Assembly (NCBI RefSeq): GCF_041081105.1
Contig: NZ_CP163528.1
Coordinates: 2,046,001 to 2,110,000 of the forward strand
Length of the DNA: 64,000 nt
Direction of reading: 5' to 3'
From: Promicromonospora sp. Populi
Lineage (GTDB): Bacteria; Actinomycetota; Actinomycetes; Actinomycetales; Cellulomonadaceae
Shown here in pieces: positions 16,982-25,226 of the stretch (its first letter is position 1; each line of letters opens with the position of its first letter). Both the position numbers and the translations under genes were made by a program. The notes under the pieces were generated by a model that ran no database searches, was not told the origin of the DNA, and saw only the letters and a program-made list of their open reading frames with translations.

Positions 16982-17674
16982 TCAGGCGCGCGGCGGAGCC
17001 TGCTCGGCCGCCTCTATCGCCTTCTCCAGCTCGACCAGCAGCGGCTTGACCGCCTTTGTGTCCGGGTGCAGCTCCAGCGCTCGCAGGTGCTGCCTCGCCT
17101 CGAACACACGGTTCGCCTCCAGCGCGGCCAGCACCAGGTGCTTGCCGACGATCGGCGCGTGCTCCCGCACCCGCCAGTGCCCCACGCCGAGGCCCAGGGC
17201 CTCCACGGGCATCCCCGCCCCGCGCAGGATGGCGAGGCCCTCGGCCAGCGCACGACCGTCGGGATCCCGCTCGGCAGCGGTGATGAACCGCCGGACGGCG
17301 CCCTCCGGGTCGTCGGCCAGCGACAGCCGGCCGAGCTCGATCAGGGGGTACCAGCCGCGCGGGTGCCCGGCCAGCTCCTCGGCGAGCGCCCAGACCGCGT
17401 TGTCGGCGTCCTGCTGCTTCGACTCGGGGATCTCGTCGGAGTCCCGCAGCGGGTCCTCCAGCGTCGGGTCCTCTGCAGCCCGACGGCGGACGATCTCCGC
17501 CAGGGCAGCGAACGCCTCCTCGTTGTTGGGATCGTCGGTCAGCTGTGCGCGCAGCGCGTCCTCGTGCCCCGCGTCCCCACGTCGGGGCGCCGACGGCGAC
17601 GGACGGCGAGCACCGACCGTGGACGCAGACAGGGGCCGACGGATGAGGCGGCGGAGCCGATGCATCAGGGCCAT
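16982..17674 (-). CDS. TPR-like hypothetical protein
   Basis: A 230-residue mostly helical soluble protein. The first 37 residues are Arg/Ser/Pro-rich. The rest has tetratricopeptide-like helical pairs: RAQLTDDPNNEEAFAALAEIV (about 43-63), GWYPLIELGRLSLADDPEGAVRRFITAAERDPDG (about 105-140), and LVLAALEANRVFEARQHLRALELHPDTKAVKPLLVEL (about 180-216). TPR proteins usually hold protein partners; none is suggested by the neighbours. It lies between aceE (convergent) and fasR (divergent). Function unknown. Confidence 0.78.
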   Translation of the reverse strand: MALMHRLRRLIRRPLSASTVGARRPSPSAPRRGDAGHEDALRAQLTDDPNNEEAFAALAEIVRRRAAEDPTLEDPLRDSDEIPESKQQDADNAVWALAEELAGHPRGWYPLIELGRLSLADDPEGAVRRFITAAERDPDGRALAEGLAILRGAGMPVEALGLGVGHWRVREHAPIVGKHLVLAALEANRVFEARQHLRALELHPDTKAVKPLLVELEKAIEAAEQAPPRA

Positions 17675-17774
17675 GCCCTCGACCCTACAGTTTTCCTCCG
17701 GCGCGCACTGGGGTCACGCTGCCTCGAAAGTCCGTTTGTGGACTCTCCACAACTCGGGCTCGTATGCTGCCGGT

Positions 17775-18995
17775 GTGCCACCAACGCGACGGGCCGCTCG
17801 AGCCAGCGCCAAAGAGACCGACCGGGAGGCCGACCCGGCCCTCGACCCCGCCGGTTTCCCGATGAACCTCCAGCGGGTCCGCGAGGCCAGCGGCCTCCTG
17901 ACCGCCGCCGCGATGCGCCGCCTCGACGAGGACCTGAACTGGTACCGCGACCTGCCGGCGGAGGACCGCTCGTACGTGGGCCTCGTCGCCCAGGCCGGTA
18001 TCAACGCGTTCACCTCCTGGTTCACGGATCCCAACCGGCCGCCGCACGGCGTCAGCGAGATCTTCGCCGCGGCGCCCACCGAGCTGACCCGCTCCATCTC
18101 GCTGCAGCACACCCTGCAGCTCGTACGCGTGGTGGTCGATGTCGTCGAGACGCACTCCGACCGGATCGCCGCGCCCGGCAGCGAGCGCGACCTGCGCGAG
18201 GCAGTGCTGCGCTACTCCCGCGAGGTCGCGTTCTCCGCCGCGGAGGTCTACGCCCGGGCCGCCGAGTGGCGCGGCGCGTGGGACGCCCGCCTCGAAGCGC
18301 TGGTGGTCGACGCCCTCGTGCGCGGCGACGGCGACGACTCGCTGCGCTCCCGCATCTCCGCGCTCGGCTGGAGCGGCCGGGGCAACGCGCTCGTCGTCGT
18401 CGGGCTCGCGACCGACGGCCTCGACGAGATCCGCACCGCCGAGATCCGCCGGGTCGCCAGGCGCGCCGCGGGCGACGCGCTGGTCGGCATCCACGGCGAC
18501 CGCCTGGTGCTGGTGCTCGGCGGAGAGGGCGACCTCGTGTCCGCCGCGACCTCCCTCCTGTCGCGCTTCGGCTCCGGCCCGGTCGTCATCGGCACCCAGG
18601 TGCCGAGCCTGACCGACGCCGCGCGGTCCGCCCGGTCCGCGCTCGCCGGCCTCACGGCAGCCCCGGCCTGGCCCCAGGCACCGCGCCCGGTCATGGCGGA
18701 CGACCTGCTGCCCGAGCGCGTCCTGACCGGCGACTACACGGCCCGCGCCACGCTGATCGCCCAGGCGTTCACCCCGCTGCAGGACGCCGGCGGGGCCGTG
18801 CTGGAGACCCTGTCGGCCTACCTCGGCACCGGCCGCTCCCTGGAGGCCGCCGCGCGCCATCTGTACGTTCACCCCAACACGGTGCGCTACCGCCTGCGCA
18901 AGGTCTCGGAGATCACGGGCTGGGACCCGCTGGACGCCCGGGAGTCGTTTGTGCTGCAGGTGGCGCTGGCGCTGGGCCAGCTCGGCAGGGGCTAG
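17775..18995 (+). CDS. fasR: FasR-like transcriptional regulator of fatty-acid synthesis (PucR-type HTH)
   Basis: A 406-residue regulator with a C-terminal PucR/HTH_30 domain (about residues 345-403): LSAYLGTGRSLEAAARHLYVHPNTVRYRLRKVSEITGWDP. An N-terminal region with LNWYRDLPAEDRSYVGLVAQAGINAFTSWF is characteristic of actinobacterial FasR. In Streptomyces coelicolor, FasR is encoded directly upstream of fabDHPF and activates that operon (established for that species). The same order here supports the name. The start is GTG at 17775; the Shine-Dalgarno is weak, and the ATG at 17861 is an alternative. AGTCC-GTTTGT-GGACT just upstream (about 17730-17745) could be an operator. Confidence 0.88.
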   Translation: MPPTRRAARASAKETDREADPALDPAGFPMNLQRVREASGLLTAAAMRRLDEDLNWYRDLPAEDRSYVGLVAQAGINAFTSWFTDPNRPPHGVSEIFAAAPTELTRSISLQHTLQLVRVVVDVVETHSDRIAAPGSERDLREAVLRYSREVAFSAAEVYARAAEWRGAWDARLEALVVDALVRGDGDDSLRSRISALGWSGRGNALVVVGLATDGLDEIRTAEIRRVARRAAGDALVGIHGDRLVLVLGGEGDLVSAATSLLSRFGSGPVVIGTQVPSLTDAARSARSALAGLTAAPAWPQAPRPVMADDLLPERVLTGDYTARATLIAQAFTPLQDAGGAVLETLSAYLGTGRSLEAAARHLYVHPNTVRYRLRKVSEITGWDPLDARESFVLQVALALGQLGRG

Positions 18996-19045
18996 CGGCA
19001 GAGGCCAGCAAGGAGACGTGCGTCACACGGATCTTTAGCGAGGTC

Positions 19046-19074
19046 GGCGCCTTGTAGGTTCCCCACAAGGCGCC
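19046..19074. promoter_or_regulatory. Perfect 10-bp inverted repeat between fasR and fabD
   Basis: GGCGCCTTGT (19046-19055) and ACAAGGCGCC (19065-19074) flank the 9-base spacer AGGTTCCCC. It lies 51 bp after the fasR stop and 62 bp before fabD. It could be a terminator or attenuator, or the FasR binding site for the fab operon. The sequence alone does not decide; the lack of a T-tract and the position near the expected fabD promoter slightly favour an operator. Confidence 0.5.
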
Positions 19075-19135
19075 TGGATGAGGTTGGTACGGGTCGCGAC
19101 GTCCTGGGAGCCCAACGGGTTGGCAGAGTGGACGC

Positions 19136-20122
19136 GTGCTCGCCGTCGTCTGCCCTGGACAGGGCTCTCAGACCCCCGGGATGCTCAGCGACTGGCTGGA
19201 GCTGCCCGGAACCGAACAACGCCTCGTTGCAGCATCCGAGGCCTCGAACCTGGATCTGGTGGCGCACGGCACGACGTCGGACGCGGACACGATCCGCGAC
19301 ACGGCGGTGGCCCAGCCGCTGATCGTCGCCACCTCGCTGCTCGCGCTGCGCGCCCTGCTGGACGGCCGCGCCGCCGCCGATGTCATCGACGTCACCGCAG
19401 GTCACTCCGTCGGCGAGCTGTCGGCGGCCGCGGTCGCAGGCGCACTGTCCGACGACGGTGCGGCCGGCCTGGTCGCACGCCGCGCCCGGGCGATGGCCAC
19501 CGCCGCGGCGGCAGCGCCGTCGGGCATGAGCGCCGTGGTGGGCGGCGACCCGGACGAGGTGCTGGCCGCCATCGAGGCCGCGGGCCTGTGGCCCGCCAAC
19601 GTCAACGGCGCGGGCCAGACGGTAGCGGCCGGCGCGTTGGAGAACCTCGCCAAGCTGACCGAGAACCCGCCGACCCGGGCCCGCGTGATCCCGCTGCAGG
19701 TCGCCGGCGCGTTCCACACCCCGTTCATGGACGCGGCCCGCGCCGAGTTCGAGCCGGTGGCCCTCGGCTGGGCCGCCGCCGACCCGACCCTGCCCTTCCT
19801 CGCCGATCTCGACGGGACCGCCTATACCGGCGGCGCCCACGGCCACGGCACCGGCGCGGACGTGCTGACCAACCTGGCACGCCAGGTCACGGCGCCGGTG
19901 CGCTGGGACCTGATCATGGCGAACCTCGCGGAGCGCGGCGTCACCGGCCTGGTCGAGCTCGCCCCCGGGGGCGTCCTGACGGGGCTCGCCAAGCGCGGCC
20001 TCAAGGGTGTCGAGACGCTGGCGGTCAAGTCGCCCGCGGACCTCGACGCGGCTCGCGAGCTGATAGCAGCCCACAGCACTGTCCTTTCCAGCGGCACGAG
20101 CGCGAACGGAGCAGCCCAGTGA
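19136..20122 (+). CDS. fabD: Malonyl-CoA:ACP transacylase
   Basis: A 328-residue cytoplasmic transacylase that moves malonyl from CoA to ACP for type II fatty-acid synthesis. The active-site Ser91 is in GHSVGELSAA, the oxyanion Gln motif PGQGSQ is at 7-12, an Arg is in ARRARAMATAA (about 115-117), and the catalytic His194 is in GAFHTPFM. Start GTG 19136. It is the first gene of fabD-fabH-acpP-fabF; its stop overlaps the fabH GTG by 4 bases. Confidence 0.96.
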   Translation: MLAVVCPGQGSQTPGMLSDWLELPGTEQRLVAASEASNLDLVAHGTTSDADTIRDTAVAQPLIVATSLLALRALLDGRAAADVIDVTAGHSVGELSAAAVAGALSDDGAAGLVARRARAMATAAAAAPSGMSAVVGGDPDEVLAAIEAAGLWPANVNGAGQTVAAGALENLAKLTENPPTRARVIPLQVAGAFHTPFMDAARAEFEPVALGWAAADPTLPFLADLDGTAYTGGAHGHGTGADVLTNLARQVTAPVRWDLIMANLAERGVTGLVELAPGGVLTGLAKRGLKGVETLAVKSPADLDAARELIAAHSTVLSSGTSANGAAQ

Positions 20123-21120
20123 CCAAGTTGCAGCAGGCCCAGCCCACGCAGTTCTCCCGGATCCTCGCCATCGGCGCGGAACGCGGGGAGCTCGTCGTGA
20201 CGAACGACGACATCGCGGGTCCCATCGACTCCTCCGACGAGTGGATCCGCCAGCGCACCGGCATCATCACCCGCCGTCGGGCCGGGGCAGACAAGGACGT
20301 GCTCGACCTGGCCGAGGCCGCCTCGAACAAGGCGCTGGAGGCCGCGGGCCTCACCGGTGCCGACATCGACGCGATCATCCTCTCGACGATCACGCACATG
20401 CACATGACGCCGTCGGGAGCCGCGATGCTGGCCGACCGCATCGGCGCGACGCCGGCCGCGGCCTACGACGTGTCGGCGGCCTGCGCCGGCTACGCGTACG
20501 GCATCGGCCAGGCGGACGCCCTGGTGCGCTCGGGCCTGGCCCGGCACGTGCTGGTGATCGGCGCCGAGAAGCTCAGCGAGATCATCGACCCGACCGACCG
20601 CTCCATCTCGTTCCTGCTGGGCGACGGCGCGGGCGCCGCGATCGTCGGCCCGTCGGACACGCCGGGCATCGGCCCCACGGTGTGGGGCTCGGACGGCTCC
20701 AAGGCGACGGCGATCCGCCAGACGCACTCGTGGACCGAGCTGCGCGCGGACCCCTCGCTGGGCTGGCCCACGCTGCGCCAGGACGGCCCCACGGTGTTCA
20801 AGTGGGCGAGCTTCCAGATGGCGCCCGTCGCGGAGAAGGCCATGGCCGAGGCCGGCGTGACCGCACAGGACATCCAGGTCTTCATCCCGCACCAGGCGAA
20901 CATGCGAATCATCGACCAGATGAAGAAGCAGCTCGGTCTGCCGGATACGGTGGTGATCGCGCGCGACATCGCCGAGACCGGCAACACGTCCGCCGCGTCG
21001 ATCCCGCTGGCCGCCGACCGGCTCCTGTCCGAGGGACAGGCCAAGTCCGGCGACCTCGCCCTCCAGATCGGGTTCGGCGCCGGCCTCGTGTATGCCGCGC
21101 AGGTAGTGGTGCTGCCGTGA
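20119..21120 (+). CDS. fabH: Beta-ketoacyl-ACP synthase III
   Basis: A 333-residue condensing enzyme that starts fatty-acid synthesis by joining acyl-CoA to malonyl-ACP. The catalytic triad is Cys122 (VSAACAGYAYG), His258 (IPHQANMRI) and Asn289 (TGNTSAASIP). In actinobacteria FabH usually prefers branched-chain primers, which would give iso and anteiso lipids; this specificity is inferred. GTG 20119 overlaps the fabD stop. A 92-bp gap precedes acpP. Confidence 0.96.
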   Translation: MTKLQQAQPTQFSRILAIGAERGELVVTNDDIAGPIDSSDEWIRQRTGIITRRRAGADKDVLDLAEAASNKALEAAGLTGADIDAIILSTITHMHMTPSGAAMLADRIGATPAAAYDVSAACAGYAYGIGQADALVRSGLARHVLVIGAEKLSEIIDPTDRSISFLLGDGAGAAIVGPSDTPGIGPTVWGSDGSKATAIRQTHSWTELRADPSLGWPTLRQDGPTVFKWASFQMAPVAEKAMAEAGVTAQDIQVFIPHQANMRIIDQMKKQLGLPDTVVIARDIAETGNTSAASIPLAADRLLSEGQAKSGDLALQIGFGAGLVYAAQVVVLP

Positions 21121-21212
21121 CCGTTGCCGCCCGTGGCATGCGGCAAGATCTGACCAGCAAGACTCCGGTGCCCGACGGCGCCGGTGACCGTTACGAAAGA
21201 TAAGGAAGTCCC

Positions 21213-21461
21213 ATGGCCAACACGGACCAGGAGATCCTCGAGGGCCTCGCCGAGATCGTTGCCGAGGAGACGGGCCTCGACACGGCCGACGTCCTGCTCG
21301 AGAAGTCCTTCACGGACGACCTCGACATCGACTCCCTGTCGATGATGACCATCGTCACGCACGCCGAGGACAAGTTCGGGGTTCGTATCCCGGACGAGGA
21401 GGTCAAGAACCTCGCGACCGTCGGCGACGCCGTGAGCTTCATCAAGGGCGCCCAGGCCTGA
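21213..21461 (+). CDS. acpP: Acyl carrier protein
   Basis: An 82-residue acidic carrier with the 4'-phosphopantetheine attachment Ser41 in DLDIDSLSMM. It holds growing acyl chains between FabD, FabH and FabF. ATG 21213 follows a GATAAGGA-type Shine-Dalgarno. Its position between fabH and fabF is standard for actinobacterial fatty-acid operons. Confidence 0.96.
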   Translation: MANTDQEILEGLAEIVAEETGLDTADVLLEKSFTDDLDIDSLSMMTIVTHAEDKFGVRIPDEEVKNLATVGDAVSFIKGAQA

Positions 21462-21468
21462 GCCGCCC

Positions 21469-21523
21469 CCCGACGGCGGTCGCGCGGCCCCTTGTGATCC
21501 ACAGGCCCCGCGCCGCCGTCGGG
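21469..21523. other. GC-rich hairpin between acpP and fabF
   Basis: CCCGACGGCGG (21469-21479) pairs with CCGCCGTCGGG (21513-21523) around a 33-base loop that can itself fold in part. It sits 8 bases after the acpP stop and 71 before fabF. It may be a partial terminator or mRNA-stability element that lets acpP be made in excess over fabF; this is inference. Confidence 0.4.
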
Positions 21524-21594
21524 CACTCACTGCCCACGAGGCAGCAACCTTTCGCATCTGCCCCCTTCGTCCCACCATCCCCGGGAGCATCATC

Positions 21595-22839
21595 ATGACC
21601 TCCGCACGCGAAGTCGTCGTCACCGGCCTCGGCGCCACCACACCCCTCGGCGGGGACGTGGCATCCACGTGGGAGGCCGCCCTCGCAGGCGAATCGGGAG
21701 CACGCACGCTCGAGAACGACTGGGCGGAGAAGTACGGGCTGCCCGTGGAGTTTGCCGCCACCATCAAGGTGAACCCGGCCGAGGTGCTCTCCCGGCCCGA
21801 GACCAAGCGCATGGACCCGTCCGCGCAGTACGCGGTCGTCGCGGCGCGCGAGGCCTGGGCCGACGCCGGCAGCCCCGAGGTCGACGGCGCCCGCCTCGGC
21901 GCCGTGGTGTCCTCCGGCATCGGCGGCATCCAGACCATCCTGGACGGCTGGGACACGCTCCGGGAGCGCGGCGCCCGGCGGATGCTGCCGATGACCGTCC
22001 CCATGCTCATGCCGAACTCGCCTTCGGCGTACGTGTCCCTCGAGTTCGGTGCCCGCGCGGGCACGCACGCGCAGGTGTCGGCGTGCGCCTCGGGCGCGGA
22101 GGCCGTCGGGTACGCGGTGGAGATGATCCGGAACGGCCGGGCCGACGTCGTCGTCGCCGGTGGCACCGAGGCGTCGATCCACCCCATGCCGCTCGGCGCG
22201 TTCGCGGCGTCGCGCACGCTCTCGCTGCGCAACGACGACCCGCAGCGCGCCTCCCGGCCGTACGACATCGACCGGGACGGCTTTGTCCTCGGCGAGGGTG
22301 CCGCGGTCCTGGTGCTGGAGAGCGCCGAGCACGCGGCCGCCCGTGGCGCCCGCGTCTACGCGAAGATCACTGGTGTCGGCCTGTCGTCGGACGCCTACCA
22401 CATCACCTCCCCCGACCCCGAGGGCACCGGCCAGATGGCCGCCATGCGGTTCGCGATCGAGGACGCCGGCATCACCGCCGCCGACGTTGTGCACATCAAC
22501 GCGCACGCCACCTCGACCAAGGTGGGGGACCTGACCGAGACGCGCGCCATCCGGAACCTCCTGGGCTCCGACGCCGACCACGTGCAGCTCTCGGCGACCA
22601 AGTCCATGACCGGCCACCTGCTCGGCGGCGCGGGCGCCCTCGAGTCCCTGTTCACCGTCAAAGCGATCTCCGAGCGGCTCGCCCCGCCCACGATCAACGT
22701 GGACAACCCGGACCCCGAGCTGCAGGTGCCGCTCGTGCGCAACGAGCCCTCGAAGCTCGCCGGCGGCGACGTCGCCGCGATCAACAACTCGTTCGGCTTC
22801 GGCGGTCACAACGTAGCGTTGGTCGTCCAGAACAGCTGA
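21595..22839 (+). CDS. fabF: Beta-ketoacyl-ACP synthase II
   Basis: A 414-residue elongating condensing enzyme with the Cys-His-His triad Cys164 (VSACASGAEAVGY), His304 (INAHATSTKVGD) and His341 (SMTGHLLGGAG), and the C-terminal NNSFGFGGHN motif. It extends acyl-ACP with malonyl-ACP. The ATG is at 21595; the Shine-Dalgarno is CCGGGAG. It is the last gene of the fab operon. A short palindrome, GCCGCCG-T-CGGCGGC (22845-22859), follows the stop and may aid termination. Confidence 0.96.
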   Translation: MTSAREVVVTGLGATTPLGGDVASTWEAALAGESGARTLENDWAEKYGLPVEFAATIKVNPAEVLSRPETKRMDPSAQYAVVAAREAWADAGSPEVDGARLGAVVSSGIGGIQTILDGWDTLRERGARRMLPMTVPMLMPNSPSAYVSLEFGARAGTHAQVSACASGAEAVGYAVEMIRNGRADVVVAGGTEASIHPMPLGAFAASRTLSLRNDDPQRASRPYDIDRDGFVLGEGAAVLVLESAEHAAARGARVYAKITGVGLSSDAYHITSPDPEGTGQMAAMRFAIEDAGITAADVVHINAHATSTKVGDLTETRAIRNLLGSDADHVQLSATKSMTGHLLGGAGALESLFTVKAISERLAPPTINVDNPDPELQVPLVRNEPSKLAGGDVAAINNSFGFGGHNVALVVQNS

Positions 22840-22935
22840 ACCCTGCCGCCGTCGGCGGCCCCCTTGCCAGGGATATGACGAAGTGTGGGCTTGTCGCGCC
22901 CGCACCCCCTCCTTCTGACATGGGAGAATGTAGGC

Positions 22936-23421
22936 ATGGTTATGCGTGAGATCCGTGTGGTTCCCGACCCTGTGCTGCGCACCCCGTGCGACACCGTGAC
23001 GACCATCGACGACCGCGTCCGCGGTCTGGTCGCCGACCTGGTCGAGACGGTCGACGACGAGGGGCGCGCCGGGCTGGCCGCCAACCAGATCGGCGTCTCC
23101 CTGCGGGCTTTCTCGTGGAACATCGAGGGCGAGATCGGCTACGTGATCAACCCGCGCATCGTCGAGCTGGGCGAGGAGCTGCAGGACGGCGGAGAAGGCT
23201 GCCTCTCCGTGCCCAACCTCTGGTACCCCACCGTGCGCGCCAACTACGCCCGGGTCGAGGGCATCGACCTCGACGGCGAGCCGATCACCGTGGAGGGCAC
23301 CGGGATCATGGCCCGCTGCCTCCAGCACGAGTGCGACCACCTCGACGGCATGGTCTACCTGGACCGCCTCCAGAAGGATGCGCGCCGCGCGGCGATGCGG
23401 GAGCTTCGCGCGCGCCTGTGA
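22936..23421 (+). CDS. def: Peptide deformylase
   Basis: A 161-residue metallo-hydrolase that removes the N-formyl group from nascent proteins. All three motifs are present: I as [11 protein letters not shown] (about 43-53), II as EGCLSVPN with metal-ligand Cys89, and III as QHECDHLDG (130-138) with the His-Glu-x-x-His metal and catalytic residues. ATG 22936 is preceded by GGGAGA; a second in-frame ATG at 22942 is possible. It is probably transcribed separately from fabF, from a promoter in the 96-bp gap. Confidence 0.94.
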   Translation: MVMREIRVVPDPVLRTPCDTVTTIDDRVRGLVADLVETVDDEGRAGLAANQIGVSLRAFSWNIEGEIGYVINPRIVELGEELQDGGEGCLSVPNLWYPTVRANYARVEGIDLDGEPITVEGTGIMARCLQHECDHLDGMVYLDRLQKDARRAAMRELRARL

Positions 23422-23698
23422 GGGTCGGCACCGCCCGTTTAGTACACATCGCCCCTGTGGGATGAATCTCAAGAATCTCCTATGGGGCACTAGTGTTACT
23501 GCTCCCTTTTAGGCAAGAATGTGCCGCACGTACTTGTCGTACGTGGTGATTATTTCGATGCTCGCGCGCGGTTTCGCCTCGCATCTCGTCGTCGGATCAG
23601 GCAGGATGTGGTCCGAAGCACCGCTGTGTTACCGACCACAGCGTCACCGCCCTGGTGAGGACGTAGGGGAAGACGTACCTCGACCCAGGGAGGAAGAC

Positions 23699-24196
23699 AT
23701 GGCCGGTGTCATCACGCGGGGTGTGCTTTTTGTGCATTCCGCGCCTCGTGCCCTGTGCCCCCACATCGAGTGGGCCGCGGGGAACGTCCTAGGTGTGCGC
23801 GTTTCCATGGACTGGACCGCGCAGCCAGCCGGGCGTGGCCTCTACCGTGCCGAGTACTCGTGGCAGGGTCAGCAGGGCACGGGCGCAAAGCTGGCCTCCG
23901 CGCTGCGCGGCTGGTCTCACCTGCGGTACGAGGTCACCGAGGACGCGAGCAACGGGGCCGACGGCGCCCGCTGGTCGCACACTCCGGACCTCGGCATCTT
24001 CCACGCCATGACAGACGTGCACGGCAACGTCGTGGTCCAGGAGGACCGCGTCCGCGCCGCCATCGAGCTCGCCGACCCGCGTGCCATGCGGGACGCACTC
24101 GACCTGGCGCTGGGCGCGGCGTGGGACGACGAGCTGGAGCCGTTCCGCTACGCGGGCCTGGGCGCCCCGGTCCGCTGGCTCCACCAGGTCGGCTGA
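23699..24196 (+). CDS. DUF3145 family protein
   Basis: A 165-residue conserved actinobacterial protein, DUF3145; function unknown. Segments typical of the family are GVLFVHSAPRALCPHIEWAAG at the N-terminus, TGAKLASALRGWSHLRYEVTED in the middle, and LDLALGAAWDDELEPFRYAGLGAPVRWLHQVG at the end. The ATG at 23699 has the strong Shine-Dalgarno AGGGAGGAAG. The gene regularly sits near the fab cluster in this phylum. The 277-bp gap upstream (23422-23698) holds no supported gene and should contain its promoter; CTGTG-N8-CACAG near 23621-23638 is a possible operator. Confidence 0.88.
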   Translation: MAGVITRGVLFVHSAPRALCPHIEWAAGNVLGVRVSMDWTAQPAGRGLYRAEYSWQGQQGTGAKLASALRGWSHLRYEVTEDASNGADGARWSHTPDLGIFHAMTDVHGNVVVQEDRVRAAIELADPRAMRDALDLALGAAWDDELEPFRYAGLGAPVRWLHQVG

Positions 24197-24197
24197 T

Positions 24198-25226
24198 CTA
24201 CGGGTCGACGAGAACGGGGTTGTGTTCGTCAGGAGCCTCCTGACGAACACAACCCCGTTCTCGTCTGCTCGCTGACCAGTTGGTGATAGGTGCGGTGCCG
24301 AGGAAGATGGCGTCTCCCGCCATCATGAAGAGCGAGAAGAACGGTAGGCCCATGAGGACGGCGATGGCCGCGTGCATGAGGAGGGCGCCGGCCACGGCCG
24401 CCGTCCGCAGGTGTCGCTGCAGCAGCAGGAGCGGGAAGGTGAGCTGCAGCGCGAGCGTCCCCCAGGTCACCGCGACCACGAGCCACCCGGTGCCCGCGAC
24501 CAGGTCGGCCAGCGGGGGCCACGGCCGGAACTGCGGCAGCATCAGCGGGTAGTAGACCGCCGACCCGTCGCGCCACTCGGCTCCCTGCAGCTTGAACAGC
24601 CCCGCCAGCACGTATGCAAGGCAGATCTGCGCGCCTACCGCCAGCACGGCGGCGTTGTGGACCAGGTTAAGCACCTGCGTGCGTTCGGAACGTGGCGGTG
24701 CCTGCGTGGGTGCGTGGGCGCGTGCCGACGACGGCGCAGCGCCGGGCCCACTCCCCCGACGTCGCGCGTCCAGGGACCAGCGCGCGGAGGTGTCCGCGAA
24801 GCAGAGGTAGATCAGCAGGATCCGCGAGATGTTCTCCCCCTGGTCGGCGATCACCGGGTTGATCGCCGTCAGCCCCGACCAGCCGAGCAGGAGCAGCGGC
24901 ACGGTCCAGCGCGCGCGCCAGCCGAGCGCCACCAGGGCGGCCACCAGGAGCAGCGCCACGAGCCCCGCAGTGAGCAGCGGGCCGCTGGCGAGCGCGTGCC
25001 CGCCGAGCGGCGTCGTCCACCGGGCTCCCCCACCCCACAGGGCGTGCCGCGCCGGGAAGTTCACCGCCACGTATCCGCCGATGCCCACACCGAACGCGAT
25101 GCGCATCAGCGCGACGCCGTACGTCGCGTGCGCGGAGCGAGTCATCCAGCGCACACCGGAGTCCAGCGCGGAGACCAGCAGCTTCGTCGGCGAACGGTCC
25201 GTCCGCGGGGCCGCTGCGCGCCTCAC
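24198..25226 (-). CDS. HTTM-domain membrane protein
   Basis: A 342-residue integral membrane protein with about seven to eight helices, of the HTTM (vitamin K-dependent gamma-carboxylase-like) family. Typical features are the first helix region GVALMRIAFGVGIGGYVAVNFPARHALWG, the ADQGENISRILLIYLCFADTSARWSLD segment (about 128-155) and LAYVLAGLFKLQGAEWRDGSAVYY (about 203-226). A Pro/Ser/Ala-rich insertion (about 157-185) separates helices. No carboxylase activity is implied. GTG 25226 overlaps the DUF5819 stop by 4 bases; the two form a unit seen in other actinobacteria. The C-terminal 20 residues come from the terminator hairpin, so the original C-terminus may have been replaced. Confidence 0.85.
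   Translation of the reverse strand: MRRAAAPRTDRSPTKLLVSALDSGVRWMTRSAHATYGVALMRIAFGVGIGGYVAVNFPARHALWGGGARWTTPLGGHALASGPLLTAGLVALLLVAALVALGWRARWTVPLLLLGWSGLTAINPVIADQGENISRILLIYLCFADTSARWSLDARRRGSGPGAAPSSARAHAPTQAPPRSERTQVLNLVHNAAVLAVGAQICLAYVLAGLFKLQGAEWRDGSAVYYPLMLPQFRPWPPLADLVAGTGWLVVAVTWGTLALQLTFPLLLLQRHLRTAAVAGALLMHAAIAVLMGLPFFSLFMMAGDAIFLGTAPITNWSASRRERGCVRQEAPDEHNPVLVDP
24207..24265. terminator. Long perfect hairpin (29-bp arms), bidirectional terminator
   Basis: Arms 24207-24235 and 24237-24265 are exact complements with a single central base (core GAGAACGGGGTTGTGTTCG). It lies between the convergent DUF3145 and HTTM genes. It also falls inside the last 23 codons of the HTTM frame, so the repeat encodes that protein's C-terminus. 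Confidence 0.85.
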
